Source: Candidatus Avelusimicrobium faecicola (lineage in GTDB: Bacteria > Elusimicrobiota > Elusimicrobia > Elusimicrobiales > Elusimicrobiaceae). From it: 47,515 bases of DNA. The stretch lies in NCBI GenBank assembly GCA_900540405.1, contig UQFW01000003.1:1-47515 (forward strand), written 5' to 3'. Below the pieces are notes generated by a model. That model had not been told where the DNA came from. It ran no database searches and saw only the letters and a program-made list of their open reading frames with translations. Position numbers and translations under genes: made by a program. Numbering within the stretch: position 1 is the stretch's first letter; every line of letters begins with the position of its first letter. Below, piece by piece: positions 15,552 through 24,909 of this stretch.

Positions 15552-16568
15552 TTAAATGCCGTTTTGGGCGGCATTTATATACGCTTGCAACAAGGTGATA
15601 CATTTTTGAATTTTGGCCAGCGCCTGCGCTTGATTAAGCGGTTTATCCGCATCTCCCAACCAGTTGGGTATCAGCGCGGCGGTGGCGGTGGTGCCGCAAC
15701 GCATACGTTGGGGCTTTTGTATTTCCGGCAAGCCGTATTGCTCTTTTAATTGCATTAACGCTTGGTAAAAATGCTCTTGGCCCGCTTTGGTGGCGTCATA
15801 GAGCTTAAAACAGAGGGCGTTTTCTTCAATTTGCAAGTAAACTTCGTAATCTTTAACCGCGTGGAGTGTAAACCAATAGCCCCAAAAGCCGCCTTTCGGG
15901 TTGGATACATAATTCCACCCCGCGGTTTCTTGCGGGATTTGCGTTTCCAAAAACTTATAAAAACCAATCCACTGGGCACTACTCCAATCTTTTAGGGGCA
16001 AGGTTTCGTACAATTTTTCTTCGGCCTCTAAATGGGCAAGATACTGGTAAAAATCGGTAAAAATACTGTTTTTTACGGTGTTTTTAGCCCATAATTGCAA
16101 CAGTTCCGCTCTTACCACGGTGGCATAGCCCTCCTTTTTTTCTATGTTCAGCAAATCCGTATGGGAAACAGGCCCGGTTTTCAGATAAATAAAAACCGGC
16201 GTATAGTTGTTTTCCCGGCAGATTTTTTCGGCCTGCTCTTTATAGCGCGCCAGTTGGTTGCTATGGGGGCCGGTAGCGGTTTTGTCTTCAATAATAATTA
16301 AAAATTTATTATTGACCAGGGCCCACACGTCCACATCCGGCAGTTTATCGCCCTGCGGAAGTACCCCTTTTTTGCCGGCCGTAATAGCGGTAATAGCGTC
16401 CGGCGCTTGGGTTTGTTTTTGGATAAGAAATTTAACAAAGGCACAAGCGGCCTCGTGCAAATTTTTATCGTTTTGTTGGTTTTGCGGGTCTGCCCACAGC
16501 AAAAGCCAAGTCAAAAAACCGTCTTGCGTCAGTTCTTTGGTTGCACATTGAAATAAGTTCGGTTGCAT
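15552..16568 (-). CDS. PD-(D/E)XK nuclease-superfamily protein, orphan
   Basis: 338 residues. LPDVDVWALVNNKFLIIIEDK contains the catalytic pattern: Asp78/Asp80, then Glu94-Asp95-Lys96 at the end of a beta-strand, followed by a SNQLARYKEQ helix. This fits the PDDEXK_4-type family, whose members are putative nucleases, often found near defence genes. The C-terminal half has no recognised domain. The start at 16568 has GGAGGAAAT before it. The gene is relatively AT-rich, has no partner gene (no methylase, helicase or antitoxin nearby) and is bounded by unrelated housekeeping genes. Function is inferred from fold motif only. Confidence 0.75.
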   Translation of the reverse strand: MQPNLFQCATKELTQDGFLTWLLLWADPQNQQNDKNLHEAACAFVKFLIQKQTQAPDAITAITAGKKGVLPQGDKLPDVDVWALVNNKFLIIIEDKTATGPHSNQLARYKEQAEKICRENNYTPVFIYLKTGPVSHTDLLNIEKKEGYATVVRAELLQLWAKNTVKNSIFTDFYQYLAHLEAEEKLYETLPLKDWSSAQWIGFYKFLETQIPQETAGWNYVSNPKGGFWGYWFTLHAVKDYEVYLQIEENALCFKLYDATKAGQEHFYQALMQLKEQYGLPEIQKPQRMRCGTTATAALIPNWLGDADKPLNQAQALAKIQKCITLLQAYINAAQNGI

Positions 16569-16758
16569 ATTTCCTCCTGTAAATAAATATATCTTATCAC
16601 TTTAGGGCGACAATTCTTATGTCGCAGAAAATGCAGGCCGCGTTTTGCCCCTATAAAAATGCGTTCTAATTACTTTTTGGGCTTGCCGGGTGGGGTGTTA
16701 AGTTTTATGATAGGGGGGTAGTGCAGTATAAAGAAATAATAAAATGAGGGGGTAAAAA

Positions 16759-17589
16759 ATGAAGAAAGTATTGTTTGCCGCGGCTTTATGGGTCTTGGGC
16801 AGTGCCGCGGTTTTTGCCCAACACGCGGCTGTGCAACCAAACAAAAGCGCGGCCGTAAAAGCGGCTGATGCCAAAGTGGAATCGGTCCGCCGCTCCATGG
16901 ATAGCACCGTGACCACCAACGTATACGGTATGCAGGAAAAGGACAAATACGGCACCATGGATTACGGCGTGGCGTCCACCACGGTAAACGGTCAAAACCA
17001 AGGGGACGTAATGTACGCCACTTACGACCCCAGCCGCTCGGCCGTAGCCAATTCCTACGATATGGAAGTTTCTTTGACGTACGGCGGCAGTTATTCCACT
17101 AACAAAGCAGAAGGGGGGGATAAATATGCCAAAATGGGGCAAGCCATGGGCGCAAACATTTTGTGGGACAAGTGCCCGTACATGGGGATTGGGATTGACT
17201 ATATGTTTTTGAACCCGGACGGCCGCCACTACGGCTCCGGCGCCGACAGAGTCAGCTTTCACCGTTTCCGCGCGCATAATATTGCGTTAGCCGGTAAGTT
17301 AAACTTAAACGCGTGGAGCAACTGGCGGGTGTATATCCCGTTTGGGGCCGGTATGATGAACGCGCGGCTGAAAACGGATGCAACGGGCGCTTCCACCAGT
17401 AAAGATAAATGGGGGGCTTCCCTGTATGCGGGGTTAGGCGTACAGTATGATATTACGTCCACTTTGTTTGCCGGATTAGAATACCGCTATGCGTATGCGT
17501 TTATTAGCGATAAGCACCTGTCCGACTTTAACAAAGACAAAAACCTGCAATTCCATAATGTGTTTTTCCGTATGGGAATGCGGTTCTAA
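16759..17589 (+). CDS. Outer-membrane beta-barrel protein
   Basis: 276 residues. Signal peptide MKKVLFAAALWVLGSAAVFA, then a ~75-residue polar N-terminal stretch, then alternating amphipathic strands rich in Gly, Tyr and Asn (for example LTYGGSYS, ITSTLFAGLEYRYAYAF). It ends in an aromatic residue (FFRMGMRF), the usual BAM recognition feature. It resembles OmpA/W-like 8-strand barrels in size. No enzymatic motif is seen; probably a structural or adhesive surface protein. GAGGGGGT precedes the ATG and TATAAA lies about 30 nt upstream. Confidence 0.75.
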   Translation: MKKVLFAAALWVLGSAAVFAQHAAVQPNKSAAVKAADAKVESVRRSMDSTVTTNVYGMQEKDKYGTMDYGVASTTVNGQNQGDVMYATYDPSRSAVANSYDMEVSLTYGGSYSTNKAEGGDKYAKMGQAMGANILWDKCPYMGIGIDYMFLNPDGRHYGSGADRVSFHRFRAHNIALAGKLNLNAWSNWRVYIPFGAGMMNARLKTDATGASTSKDKWGASLYAGLGVQYDITSTLFAGLEYRYAYAFISDKHLSDFNKDKNLQFHNVFFRMGMRF

Positions 17590-17620
17590 ACAAACTAAAA
17601 TATTGAGTCTGCTGATAATA

Positions 17621-17657
17621 AAAACCCCCGGCAATTTTTATATGCCGGGGGCATTTT
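17621..17657. terminator. Bidirectional terminator between the beta-barrel gene and proS
   Basis: CCCCCGGCA (17625-17633) pairs with TGCCGGGGG (17643-17651), with T-rich sequence on both sides. It serves two convergent genes. Confidence 0.85.
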
Positions 17658-17676
17658 ATGAAGGGTTAACCGGGCG

Positions 17677-19398
17677 TTATTTGCCTGCGGCGGCGGATAG
17701 TTTTTCCACCGCGTCCGTCAGGTTCCAGCGCTCGGACTCTTTGGCGGTGCGGGGTTTGTATTCGCATTGGCCGTCTTTCACGCTGCGGCTGCTGACTACC
17801 AAACGGTGCGGAATACCAATCAAATCCGCATCTTTGAATTTAATGCCGGCGCGTTCGTCGCGGTCATCTAACAATACGCTAATGCCTTTGGCTTCCAGCG
17901 CGGCGGTAATTTCGTCCGCGTGCTTTTTAACCTCCGGGTTGGAGTCGTAATCAATAGCTACCAAGCACACATCAAACGGAGCCAACGGCGCGGGCCAAAT
18001 AATGCCGTTATCGTCGTGGGATTGTTCAATGGCGGCGGCCACCACGCGGCCTACGCCAATGCCGTAGCAACCCATAATCATAGGTTGGGCTTTTTGGTTT
18101 TCGTCCAAAAAGTTGGCGTTCATGGCTTTGGAGTATTTGGTACCCAGTTTGAAAACGTGCCCCACTTCAATCCCGCGCGTAAACGTAAACGGTTTACCGC
18201 AGTGCGGGCAGCAGTCGCCTTCGCTGGCTACTTTCAAATCCGCATAGGCATCCACCTGAATATCGCGCAAGGGGGTGACGTTAAGCATGTGGACGTCTTT
18301 TTCGTTCCCGCCGGAAACACCGTTGACCACGCCTTTTACATAGTTATCGGCGTAAATCGGCAGTTCGGGGTGCTTTTGCTTGAGTCCCTGTGCGCCCGCA
18401 AAGCCCACAAAAGAGCCCGTCACGCGGGTATAGGTTTCTTCGTCGGCTTTTAATAATTCTTCGCATTTCAAAAACGCGCGGAATTTAGCTTCGTTGAGTT
18501 CGTGGTCCCCGCGTACCAACGCCACCACGGGTTTGCCGTCTGCCATAAAAAGGAGCAGTTTAATGAGCTTGGACGTAGGCACTTTAAGCATAGCGGCCAC
18601 GTCTTCCACCGTGTAGGCTTTGGGGGTGTCGGCCTTTTGCATGGGTTTGAGTTCGGCCTCGTTCAGCGCGGGGAATTGCGGGCATTGGACGGCGGCTTTT
18701 TCCGTATTGGCGGCATAACCGCAGTCGCTATCGGCAATGGCATCTTCGCCATTGGCGGCCAGCACCATAAATTCGTGCGAAAAATTCCCACCGATAGCGC
18801 CGGTATCGGCTTCCACCGCTTTGAATTTGAAACCGCACCGCTTAAAAATGCGTTGGTACGCATCATACATACGTTGGTACCAATCGTCGGCCTGGGCATC
18901 ATTGGCGGCAAAGGAGTAGGCGTCTTTCATATAAAATTCGCGCGAGCGCATGACCCCAAAGCGGGGGCGGATTTCGTCACGGAATTTGGTGCCGAACTGG
19001 TACAGGCATTTGGGCAGTTGTTTGTAGGAAGAAATATCCTTGCGTACCAAATCGGTCACTTCTTCTTCGGCGGTGGGGGAAACGCAAAACCCCGCCCCTT
19101 TGCGGTCTTCCAGTTTTAATAACTGGTCCCCAAAGTGGGCCCAGCGGCCGCTTTCTTCCCAAAGTTCTTTGGGTTGGATAATGGGGAGCCAAATTTCGTT
19201 CGCTCCGGCGCGGTCCATTTCTTCGCGGATGATTTGCTCTACTTTTTTAAGCACTTTGAACCCCAGCGGCAGCCATTCATACAGGCCGCTGCCCAGTTTG
19301 CGCACCAACCCGGCGCGAATCATCAGTTTAGCCGATAAGTTATCGGCATCTTTGGGAGCCTCTTTTAAGGTGGGAATGTAATAATTGGATAATTTCAT
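17677..19398 (-). CDS. proS: Proline--tRNA ligase, bacterial (YbaK-insert) type
   Basis: 573 residues, the length of the long bacterial form. Class II core motifs include GSGLYEWLPLGFKVLKKVEQ, FRDEIRPRFGVMRSREFYMK and GCYGIGVGRVVAAAIEQ. The editing insertion that hydrolyses Ala-tRNA-Pro is present at ~220-390 (YTVEDVAAMLKVPTSKLIKL). The C-terminal anticodon-binding domain has LLDDRDERAGIKFKDADLIG. It charges tRNA-Pro. Last gene of the cdsA-dxr-rseP-ispG-proS run, 26 bp after ispG; AAGGAAAAA before the ATG gives a normal ribosome site. Confidence 0.97.
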   Translation of the reverse strand: MKLSNYYIPTLKEAPKDADNLSAKLMIRAGLVRKLGSGLYEWLPLGFKVLKKVEQIIREEMDRAGANEIWLPIIQPKELWEESGRWAHFGDQLLKLEDRKGAGFCVSPTAEEEVTDLVRKDISSYKQLPKCLYQFGTKFRDEIRPRFGVMRSREFYMKDAYSFAANDAQADDWYQRMYDAYQRIFKRCGFKFKAVEADTGAIGGNFSHEFMVLAANGEDAIADSDCGYAANTEKAAVQCPQFPALNEAELKPMQKADTPKAYTVEDVAAMLKVPTSKLIKLLLFMADGKPVVALVRGDHELNEAKFRAFLKCEELLKADEETYTRVTGSFVGFAGAQGLKQKHPELPIYADNYVKGVVNGVSGGNEKDVHMLNVTPLRDIQVDAYADLKVASEGDCCPHCGKPFTFTRGIEVGHVFKLGTKYSKAMNANFLDENQKAQPMIMGCYGIGVGRVVAAAIEQSHDDNGIIWPAPLAPFDVCLVAIDYDSNPEVKKHADEITAALEAKGISVLLDDRDERAGIKFKDADLIGIPHRLVVSSRSVKDGQCEYKPRTAKESERWNLTDAVEKLSAAAGK

Positions 19399-19424
19399 AA
19401 TTTTTCCTTATAGTTTATTAAAAG

Positions 19425-20507
19425 TTATTTTTTCCAGGTTTTAATTTTTTCTACTAAAAAATCTACCCATTGTTCTTGCGGGAGTTTGAACATGGTTTGG
19501 CCTTTTTCAAAATACAAGCCTTCGCCTTTTCCTCCGGCAATACCAAAGGCCGCGTCGCGCGCTTCGCCGGGGCCGTTTACCACGCACCCCATTACGGCAA
19601 TTTTGAGGCCGGTGGCTTTTTTCAAAAGTTCGGGGTCGTTATAAATGCGTTCTTCCAATGCGTGTACCGTGCCCGTCACGTCTACTTGCGTGCGGCCGCA
19701 GGTGGGGCAGGAAATTAAGTTCGGCCCGTATTCACGCAAGCCCAACGCTTTGAGGATTTCGTACGCGGTGCGCACTTGCAGGCGGGGGGCTTCCGTTAAG
19801 GAAACGCGAATAGTGGCCCCAATGCCTTTTTGCAACAGCGTGCCGAGGGCGATAGAGCTTTTAACGGCGCCGCATAAAAAGCTGCCCGCTTCCGTAAGGC
19901 CGATATGCAGGGGAATATCACTCTGGGCGGCAAAAAGTTCGTTGGCTTTTAACGTGCGGTAAAAATCGTCCGATTTTAACGATACCACCACGTCGTGAAA
20001 GTTTAGCTGTTCCAGTACATTGGCCTGTTCCAAGGCTTCCTGCACCATCACTTCGGCCCATTTGTCGTCGGTCAAGTCCACTTGTCCGGCTACGCTTTTT
20101 AAGTATTTTACGGAGCCCGCATTTACCCCAATGCGTATGGCAACGCCTTTATCCTTACAGGCGCGGACGACTTCTTTGGTGTTTTCTATACTGCCAATGT
20201 TGCCGGGGTTGATGCGTACTTTATCTACCCCTTGTTTAATGGCTTCCAAGGCCAGTTTATAATCAAAGTGAATATCCGCCACCAAGGGGGAATGAATCCG
20301 CTTTTTAATTTCGCCCAGCGCTAGCGCGGCCTGCATATCGGGCACGGCTACGCGGTTGATTTCACAGCCGGCGGCTTCTAATTGGTTAATTTGCTCGGCC
20401 GTTTTTTGCGGGTCGCGCGTATCGGTATTGCACATACTTTGCACACGCACCGGGTGCCCGGTTCCCAACGTGTACGGCCCTACTTTAACAAGTCTGGTTT
20501 TATACAT
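19425..20507 (-). CDS. ispG: 4-hydroxy-3-methylbut-2-en-1-yl diphosphate synthase
   Basis: 360 residues. IspG reduces MEcPP to HMBPP, the penultimate step of the MEP isoprenoid pathway, using a 4Fe-4S cluster. The TIM-barrel N-terminus reads VGPYTLGTGHPVRVQSM, and the cluster cysteines lie in ISCPTCGRTQVDV and MGCVVNGPGEARDA. The start directly follows the rseP stop with no gap, indicating an operon. It works in the same pathway as dxr, two genes upstream. Confidence 0.97.
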   Translation of the reverse strand: MYKTRLVKVGPYTLGTGHPVRVQSMCNTDTRDPQKTAEQINQLEAAGCEINRVAVPDMQAALALGEIKKRIHSPLVADIHFDYKLALEAIKQGVDKVRINPGNIGSIENTKEVVRACKDKGVAIRIGVNAGSVKYLKSVAGQVDLTDDKWAEVMVQEALEQANVLEQLNFHDVVVSLKSDDFYRTLKANELFAAQSDIPLHIGLTEAGSFLCGAVKSSIALGTLLQKGIGATIRVSLTEAPRLQVRTAYEILKALGLREYGPNLISCPTCGRTQVDVTGTVHALEERIYNDPELLKKATGLKIAVMGCVVNGPGEARDAAFGIAGGKGEGLYFEKGQTMFKLPQEQWVDFLVEKIKTWKK

Positions 20508-21632
20508 TTAATTTGCCTCTTGGGGTTTGTCGTCCGTTTGGGGGGCGGCGGTTTGCGTGGCCGCTATGGCGGCGGGTTTAGGCTTAAAGAAAATGCGTTT
20601 TACATCTGCATAAGACGCATACAGCACTAAAAGTATAAGCGCATAAAAACCGCAGTTCATGGCTATATTTACTACCCGTTCCGACGGTAAACGCCGCGTA
20701 ATGCCTTCCAGTAAAAATACCAGCGCGTATCCGCCGTCTAATATTGGGATAGGAAACAAATTGAACATCCCTACCGCTAAAGACAACATACCTATTAAGA
20801 AAATAAAATTAACCAACTCCCCATGGGCCGTTTTGTGGATGATGTTTACAATGCCAATCGGCCCGGCCAAATCCGGCGCTTTTTTGTGTGTAAAGCTCTC
20901 CCACAGAGAGGTCAACGAGTATTTCGTCCAATACCAACATTGGTACAGCCCAAACCCGACGGCTTTAACCGGCCCTACTTTAACGAAAACCGGCTCCACC
21001 GCTATCCCCAACATATTGGGTTTTTCGGCATTAAAGGAGCTTTCCGGCAAGGTGAGTGTAAGGGTTTTTCCTTCGCGTTTAACGGTAAGCTGTAAAGCGC
21101 CTTGGCGGGCCTCGGCGGCGGGGGAAACTTCATTCCAGGAAGAAATGTCTTTGCCGTCTATGCGCACAATTACATCCCCCGGTTTAATACCCGCTTTGGC
21201 GGCGGGGTAGTCTTCCACCGCTTGCCCCACCACGGCAGGTACTAGCGTAGGGTCTGTTTGCGGCACCCCTTTTACATATACCAAGGCGGAAAAAATAACC
21301 GCCGCCAGCACATAGTTAAACAACGCACCGTTAATGACCATAAAAAATTTGGCATACCACTTTTTGGCGGCAAATTCATACGGTTTGGGGGCTTCTTTAG
21401 CGTCTTTGGGGTGGAACATAGGCCCGGCCGGTTCCACAAACCCGCCAAAGGGAATTAAACGGATTTGGTAGTCCGTATCGCCCTTTTTTTTGTGCCACAA
21501 AATTTTGCCGAACCCAAAGGAAAATTCATTCACGCGAATCCCGGTTAGGCGGCAGGCCAAAAAATGGCCAAATTCGTGAATAATTACAATCGGGCTGAGC
21601 ACCACCAGTACAGCCAATGCGGATAAAAACAT
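20508..21632 (-). CDS. rseP: Site-2 protease RseP family zinc metalloprotease
   Basis: 374 residues. The first membrane helix carries IIHEFGHFLACR, the HExxH zinc site (His19/Glu20/His23 or near). A PDZ domain is seen around KAGIKPGDVIVRIDGKD, and the late FPIPILDGGY supplies the third zinc ligand (LDG). It cleaves membrane-embedded substrates, classically anti-sigma factors and signal-peptide remnants. Only one clear PDZ domain is present, whereas Escherichia coli RseP has two. It lies 8 bp after dxr. Confidence 0.95.
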   Translation of the reverse strand: MFLSALAVLVVLSPIVIIHEFGHFLACRLTGIRVNEFSFGFGKILWHKKKGDTDYQIRLIPFGGFVEPAGPMFHPKDAKEAPKPYEFAAKKWYAKFFMVINGALFNYVLAAVIFSALVYVKGVPQTDPTLVPAVVGQAVEDYPAAKAGIKPGDVIVRIDGKDISSWNEVSPAAEARQGALQLTVKREGKTLTLTLPESSFNAEKPNMLGIAVEPVFVKVGPVKAVGFGLYQCWYWTKYSLTSLWESFTHKKAPDLAGPIGIVNIIHKTAHGELVNFIFLIGMLSLAVGMFNLFPIPILDGGYALVFLLEGITRRLPSERVVNIAMNCGFYALILLVLYASYADVKRIFFKPKPAAIAATQTAAPQTDDKPQEAN

Positions 21633-21640
21633 TTCTCCTC

Positions 21641-22837
21641 CTAAATAATGGCTTTTTTATAGCTTTTGTCTTGCAGAACAGCCAGGGCCAGTTCGTGCGC
21701 CTGTTCGTCTGCCTGTGCCGCTTGGGCCAAATTTACTTTGCCCGTAAAAGACGGCGTTTTTTTGAGTACGGTATAAATGACTTTGGGAATATCCGTAAAT
21801 TTAATTTGCTCTTTTAAGAACGCATCCACGGCTACTTCGTCCGCCGCGCTTAATGCCGCCGGATAAAACCCGCCCGCGCGGGCCGCCTCAAACGCCAGGG
21901 CCAAACACGGGAAGCGCTCAAAATCCGGCTCCATAAATTCCAGTTTGGCCACTTCAAACAGGTTGAGTTTTTGCACCGGGGAGGGCTTTTTTTCCGGGTA
22001 AGTAATGGCGTATTGGATAGGCAAGCGCATATCCGGCGCGCCCATTTGGGCCAAAATAGAGCCGTCCTGATACTCCACCGCGGAATGGATGATAGATTGC
22101 GGATGAATGACAATTTGCACCTTTTTTTCGGGCAAATTAAATAAATTCATAATTTCAATAGATTCAAACCCTTTATTCATCAGGGTAGCGGAATCTATGG
22201 TAATCTTTTTGCCCATTTTCCAACGCGGGTGTTGGAGCGCTTCCTGCGGCGTGACGGTAGATAGTGCCGCTTTGCGTTTGGCAAACGGCCCGCCGGAAGC
22301 CGTTAAAAATATGCGGGAAATACTATCAGCCATTTGGTGATAGTTGGTTTCGTTCGCCCCGGTTAAGCATTGGAAAATGGCCGACGGCTCACTATCCACC
22401 GGGATAATGGCGGCCTCCCAGCGGACACATTCTTCCATGAGGGTTTTTCCGGCCATAACCATAGGCTCTTTATTGGCCAGGGCAATCGTTTTGCCGGCTT
22501 TAATGGCGCTTACAAGCGGCAAAAAACCCACCGCGCCCACCAACCCGTTAATAACCAAATCGGCCGACGGTAAAGAAGCTAAAAAGGTAAAACTGTCCAT
22601 TTCCGGCGGCAGTAAGCGCGTGGCGGCGGGCATTTGGTCCTTAGCTTTGGCGTAGGCATCCGGGTTCATTAAGGCCGCAAAGCGGGGCTTAAATTCGTGT
22701 ACTTGTTTGAGGAATAAATCCACGTTATTATTGGCGGTCAGCCCAATAACGCGGTAATCTTCCCCCAGGTGGCTAATGGCCGAGAGGGAAGACGTACCGA
22801 TAGAGCCGGTGGAGCCTAAAATGACAATGTTTTTCAT
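21641..22837 (-). CDS. dxr: 1-deoxy-D-xylulose 5-phosphate reductoisomerase
   Basis: 398 residues. Dxr converts DXP to MEP with NADPH, the committed step of the MEP pathway. The N-terminus has the dinucleotide site ILGSTGSIGTSSLSAI, followed by ALANKEPMVMAG, PVDSEPSAIFQCL and the flexible-loop region LTASGGPFAKR, all family signatures. It overlaps cdsA by 4 bp (ATGA), so the two are coupled. Confidence 0.97.
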   Translation of the reverse strand: MKNIVILGSTGSIGTSSLSAISHLGEDYRVIGLTANNNVDLFLKQVHEFKPRFAALMNPDAYAKAKDQMPAATRLLPPEMDSFTFLASLPSADLVINGLVGAVGFLPLVSAIKAGKTIALANKEPMVMAGKTLMEECVRWEAAIIPVDSEPSAIFQCLTGANETNYHQMADSISRIFLTASGGPFAKRKAALSTVTPQEALQHPRWKMGKKITIDSATLMNKGFESIEIMNLFNLPEKKVQIVIHPQSIIHSAVEYQDGSILAQMGAPDMRLPIQYAITYPEKKPSPVQKLNLFEVAKLEFMEPDFERFPCLALAFEAARAGGFYPAALSAADEVAVDAFLKEQIKFTDIPKVIYTVLKKTPSFTGKVNLAQAAQADEQAHELALAVLQDKSYKKAII

Positions 22838-23655
22838 AACAGATACAACACCGTATAGTAGAATACAGGGGCAAGCAACAGGTACGAGTCAAAGCGGTCC
22901 AAAAAACCCCCGTGGCCGGGCAATAAATTGGAAGAATCCTTTACCCCGGTGGAGCGTTTTAAGACGGATTCCGCCAGGTCGGACACTTGGCCGATAACCG
23001 CCACCAAAAGCCCCAGCCAAATAGCCGGCTGTACGGTTTTGATAAATTCCGGCAGTAAAGTTTTTTGCATAATTACCGCCGCGCCGACGGCGAGCAGGGT
23101 GCCGCCAATGGAGCCTTCCCACGTTTTTTTAGGGCTTACTTCCACATTTAGTTTCGTGCGCCCGAGCAAACGGCCGGTAAAGTAGGCGCCTGTATCGCTC
23201 ACCCACACGGTAATAAACATAAAATAGGTTAAATATTCCCCGCAGTTGGCAATATCACGGATGTTGATTAAATGCGCCAAGGCCCACGGAATTAAAAATA
23301 CCCCTGTAAACGTGTTGCAAACGCGGTCCCAAGAGCGATGGGGGGTTAAAATTTCTACAAACAAAATGCCAAAGATAATAACGCTCATGGCTAACGGATA
23401 GAGGTTATCGGGCAGTTCCAAACCGTTAAAATGGGTGCGCCCCAATACGGCGGCCACGGCCATTAACATCCCAAAGAAAAGCAGGCTGAAACGGTGGACC
23501 GGTTTTTTCCCGGCGGTAAGCACCAAACCGTATTCATACAAGCACAGGGCAATAATGCCCGCAACCAACACCATATAAAACACGCCGCCGTAGTGAATGG
23601 CGGGGAGTATAACGCATAAGCCAATAATGGCAGTGATAATTCTGGGTAATAGCAT
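22834..23655 (-). CDS. cdsA: Phosphatidate cytidylyltransferase
   Basis: 273 residues and about eight membrane helices. The CDS signature SVLKRSTGVKDSSNLLPGHG followed by GFLDRFDS lies near the C-terminus. The enzyme makes CDP-diacylglycerol from phosphatidate and CTP, the branch point of phospholipid synthesis. A TAAAAT box six nt before the ATG suggests that transcription starts here, making cdsA the first gene of a five-gene unit. Confidence 0.97.
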   Translation of the reverse strand: MLLPRIITAIIGLCVILPAIHYGGVFYMVLVAGIIALCLYEYGLVLTAGKKPVHRFSLLFFGMLMAVAAVLGRTHFNGLELPDNLYPLAMSVIIFGILFVEILTPHRSWDRVCNTFTGVFLIPWALAHLINIRDIANCGEYLTYFMFITVWVSDTGAYFTGRLLGRTKLNVEVSPKKTWEGSIGGTLLAVGAAVIMQKTLLPEFIKTVQPAIWLGLLVAVIGQVSDLAESVLKRSTGVKDSSNLLPGHGGFLDRFDSYLLLAPVFYYTVLYLL

Positions 23656-23661
23656 ACTATT

Positions 23662-23667
23662 ATTTTA
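23662..23667 (-). promoter_or_regulatory. -10 box (TAAAAT) six nt before cdsA
   Basis: On the minus strand ATGCTAAAAT is followed by AATAGT and the ATG at 23655. No Shine-Dalgarno; no good -35. Confidence 0.6.
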
Positions 23668-23707
23668 GCATAATTGGGCGGGTGGTACAGGCAGGAAATC
23701 GCAAATT

Positions 23708-24217
23708 TTACAAGGGTTTTTCAAAGGCATCCCGGTTTTGACCGCCGTGAACGTAAATCACCCCGCAACGCTTAAAGCCGCGGCGCACAAAAAAATATTG
23801 CATGGAGCGGTTGTCCGGGTGGGTGTCACCCCGCAACGCGCGGCAGTGGGCCGCTTGCGCCCGGTGGAGCCAAAATTGAAAGATACTTTCCACCGCGCCG
23901 CTCCCGCGCAAGGCGGCATTTAACATCAAACGGTGTAAGGTGGCATACGGCGCTTGCGTGTGCCAGGCGCCGTTTTCTATATAGTGATAGTTGGGGTCTT
24001 CGGTCAATAAGACCGCAAAATATCCGGCCACTTGCCCGGCGTGGCAAACCGCAAACCCGGCTCCGGCGCGCAGGTCTTGCTCAAAAAGTTCCTGTTGCGG
24101 GTAGTCGTCTTGCCATTGGTTGATGTTTCTGGCTTTTAATAAGGCTTTGGCTTCGGCCGCCAAGGTTAAAATGGCGGGGATGTCCGCCGGGGTGGCGGCT
24201 CTTATTTCAACGGACAT
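23708..24217 (-). CDS. GNAT-family N-acetyltransferase
   Basis: 169 residues. The start reads VEIRAATPADIPAILTLA, the usual N-terminal strand and helix of Gcn5-related acetyltransferases. VAGYFAVLL and a late RGDTHPDNRSMQYFFVRRGF match the acetyl-CoA binding and C-terminal GNAT segments. The acceptor is unknown. The start overlaps the upstream AlkD-like gene by 11 bp, so it is the third gene of the uppS transcript. Confidence 0.82.
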   Translation of the reverse strand: MSVEIRAATPADIPAILTLAAEAKALLKARNINQWQDDYPQQELFEQDLRAGAGFAVCHAGQVAGYFAVLLTEDPNYHYIENGAWHTQAPYATLHRLMLNAALRGSGAVESIFQFWLHRAQAAHCRALRGDTHPDNRSMQYFFVRRGFKRCGVIYVHGGQNRDAFEKPL

Positions 24218-24908
24218 GGTTTTTTTCTGTTTTTTGCAGGCTGATACGCGCGTTTTGCGCTACCCAGCGTGCGGTGTGGTTGGTTTCAAATAAATAGATA
24301 ATTTCGTCGGCACAATCCAGGGCGCGGGCCTGTAAGGCCGCATTTTTTTTGCCCAACATTTTTAAGGCTTTGTTGACGGTTTTATAAACAAAAGGGGACG
24401 GGTCCGCCGCGCCGTTTTTGAGGAGCGCAAACGCTTTTAATAAATCCGCCTGTGCGGTTTTGGCGCGTGGGGCGGCTAGCGCACACACAACGCCAAACCC
24501 GGCCCGGCGGGTCATTTCCCGCGGGTGTTTTACCCAACGCGCGGCCAGTTTAAGCGGGTTTTTTGTCTTGCTGAACAGCTCCGCGGCGCATAAATCGCAT
24601 ACGTCTTCGGTTTCCAGGGTTTCGGCCCAACGGCACAGCTGGGGGGGAGTCATGGCGGCGGGGTCGGCCAGTAAAACCGCCAGTTGGCGCGCCCCGTGGG
24701 TTCCTGTTTGCCATAAAGCGTTGGCTAACTCTTGGTCCGGCCGGGGGAGCCCTTTAACCAGTTGGCGGATAAGCGTTAAGGGTGCGCCGTCTGCCTGCGG
24801 GGCGGAAAGGCCCTGTTTGGCGGCTTGGCGTTTTTTACAAGCGGGGGTGGCGTGGCGCGTTAAGCGGCGCAGGAGTTCTTCCGTGCGGGCGCGGGTGACA
24901 CTATCCAT
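24207..24908 (-). CDS. DNA alkylation repair enzyme, AlkD-like HEAT-repeat protein
   Basis: 233 residues from the ATG at 24908; upstream in-frame sequence belongs to uppS read in another frame. The protein is built of helical repeats, with LANALWQTGTHGARQLAVLL, then EMTRRAGFGVVCALA and SPFVYKTVNKALKMLGKKNA. This matches the AlkD/AlkC-like family, in which HEAT repeats grip DNA and excise positively charged alkyl bases without base flipping. The start is 1 nt past the uppS stop, so it is translationally coupled. Its place in a cell-wall lipid operon is unexplained. Confidence 0.75.
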   Translation of the reverse strand: MDSVTRARTEELLRRLTRHATPACKKRQAAKQGLSAPQADGAPLTLIRQLVKGLPRPDQELANALWQTGTHGARQLAVLLADPAAMTPPQLCRWAETLETEDVCDLCAAELFSKTKNPLKLAARWVKHPREMTRRAGFGVVCALAAPRAKTAQADLLKAFALLKNGAADPSPFVYKTVNKALKMLGKKNAALQARALDCADEIIYLFETNHTARWVAQNARISLQKTEKNHVR

Positions 24909-24909
24909 A

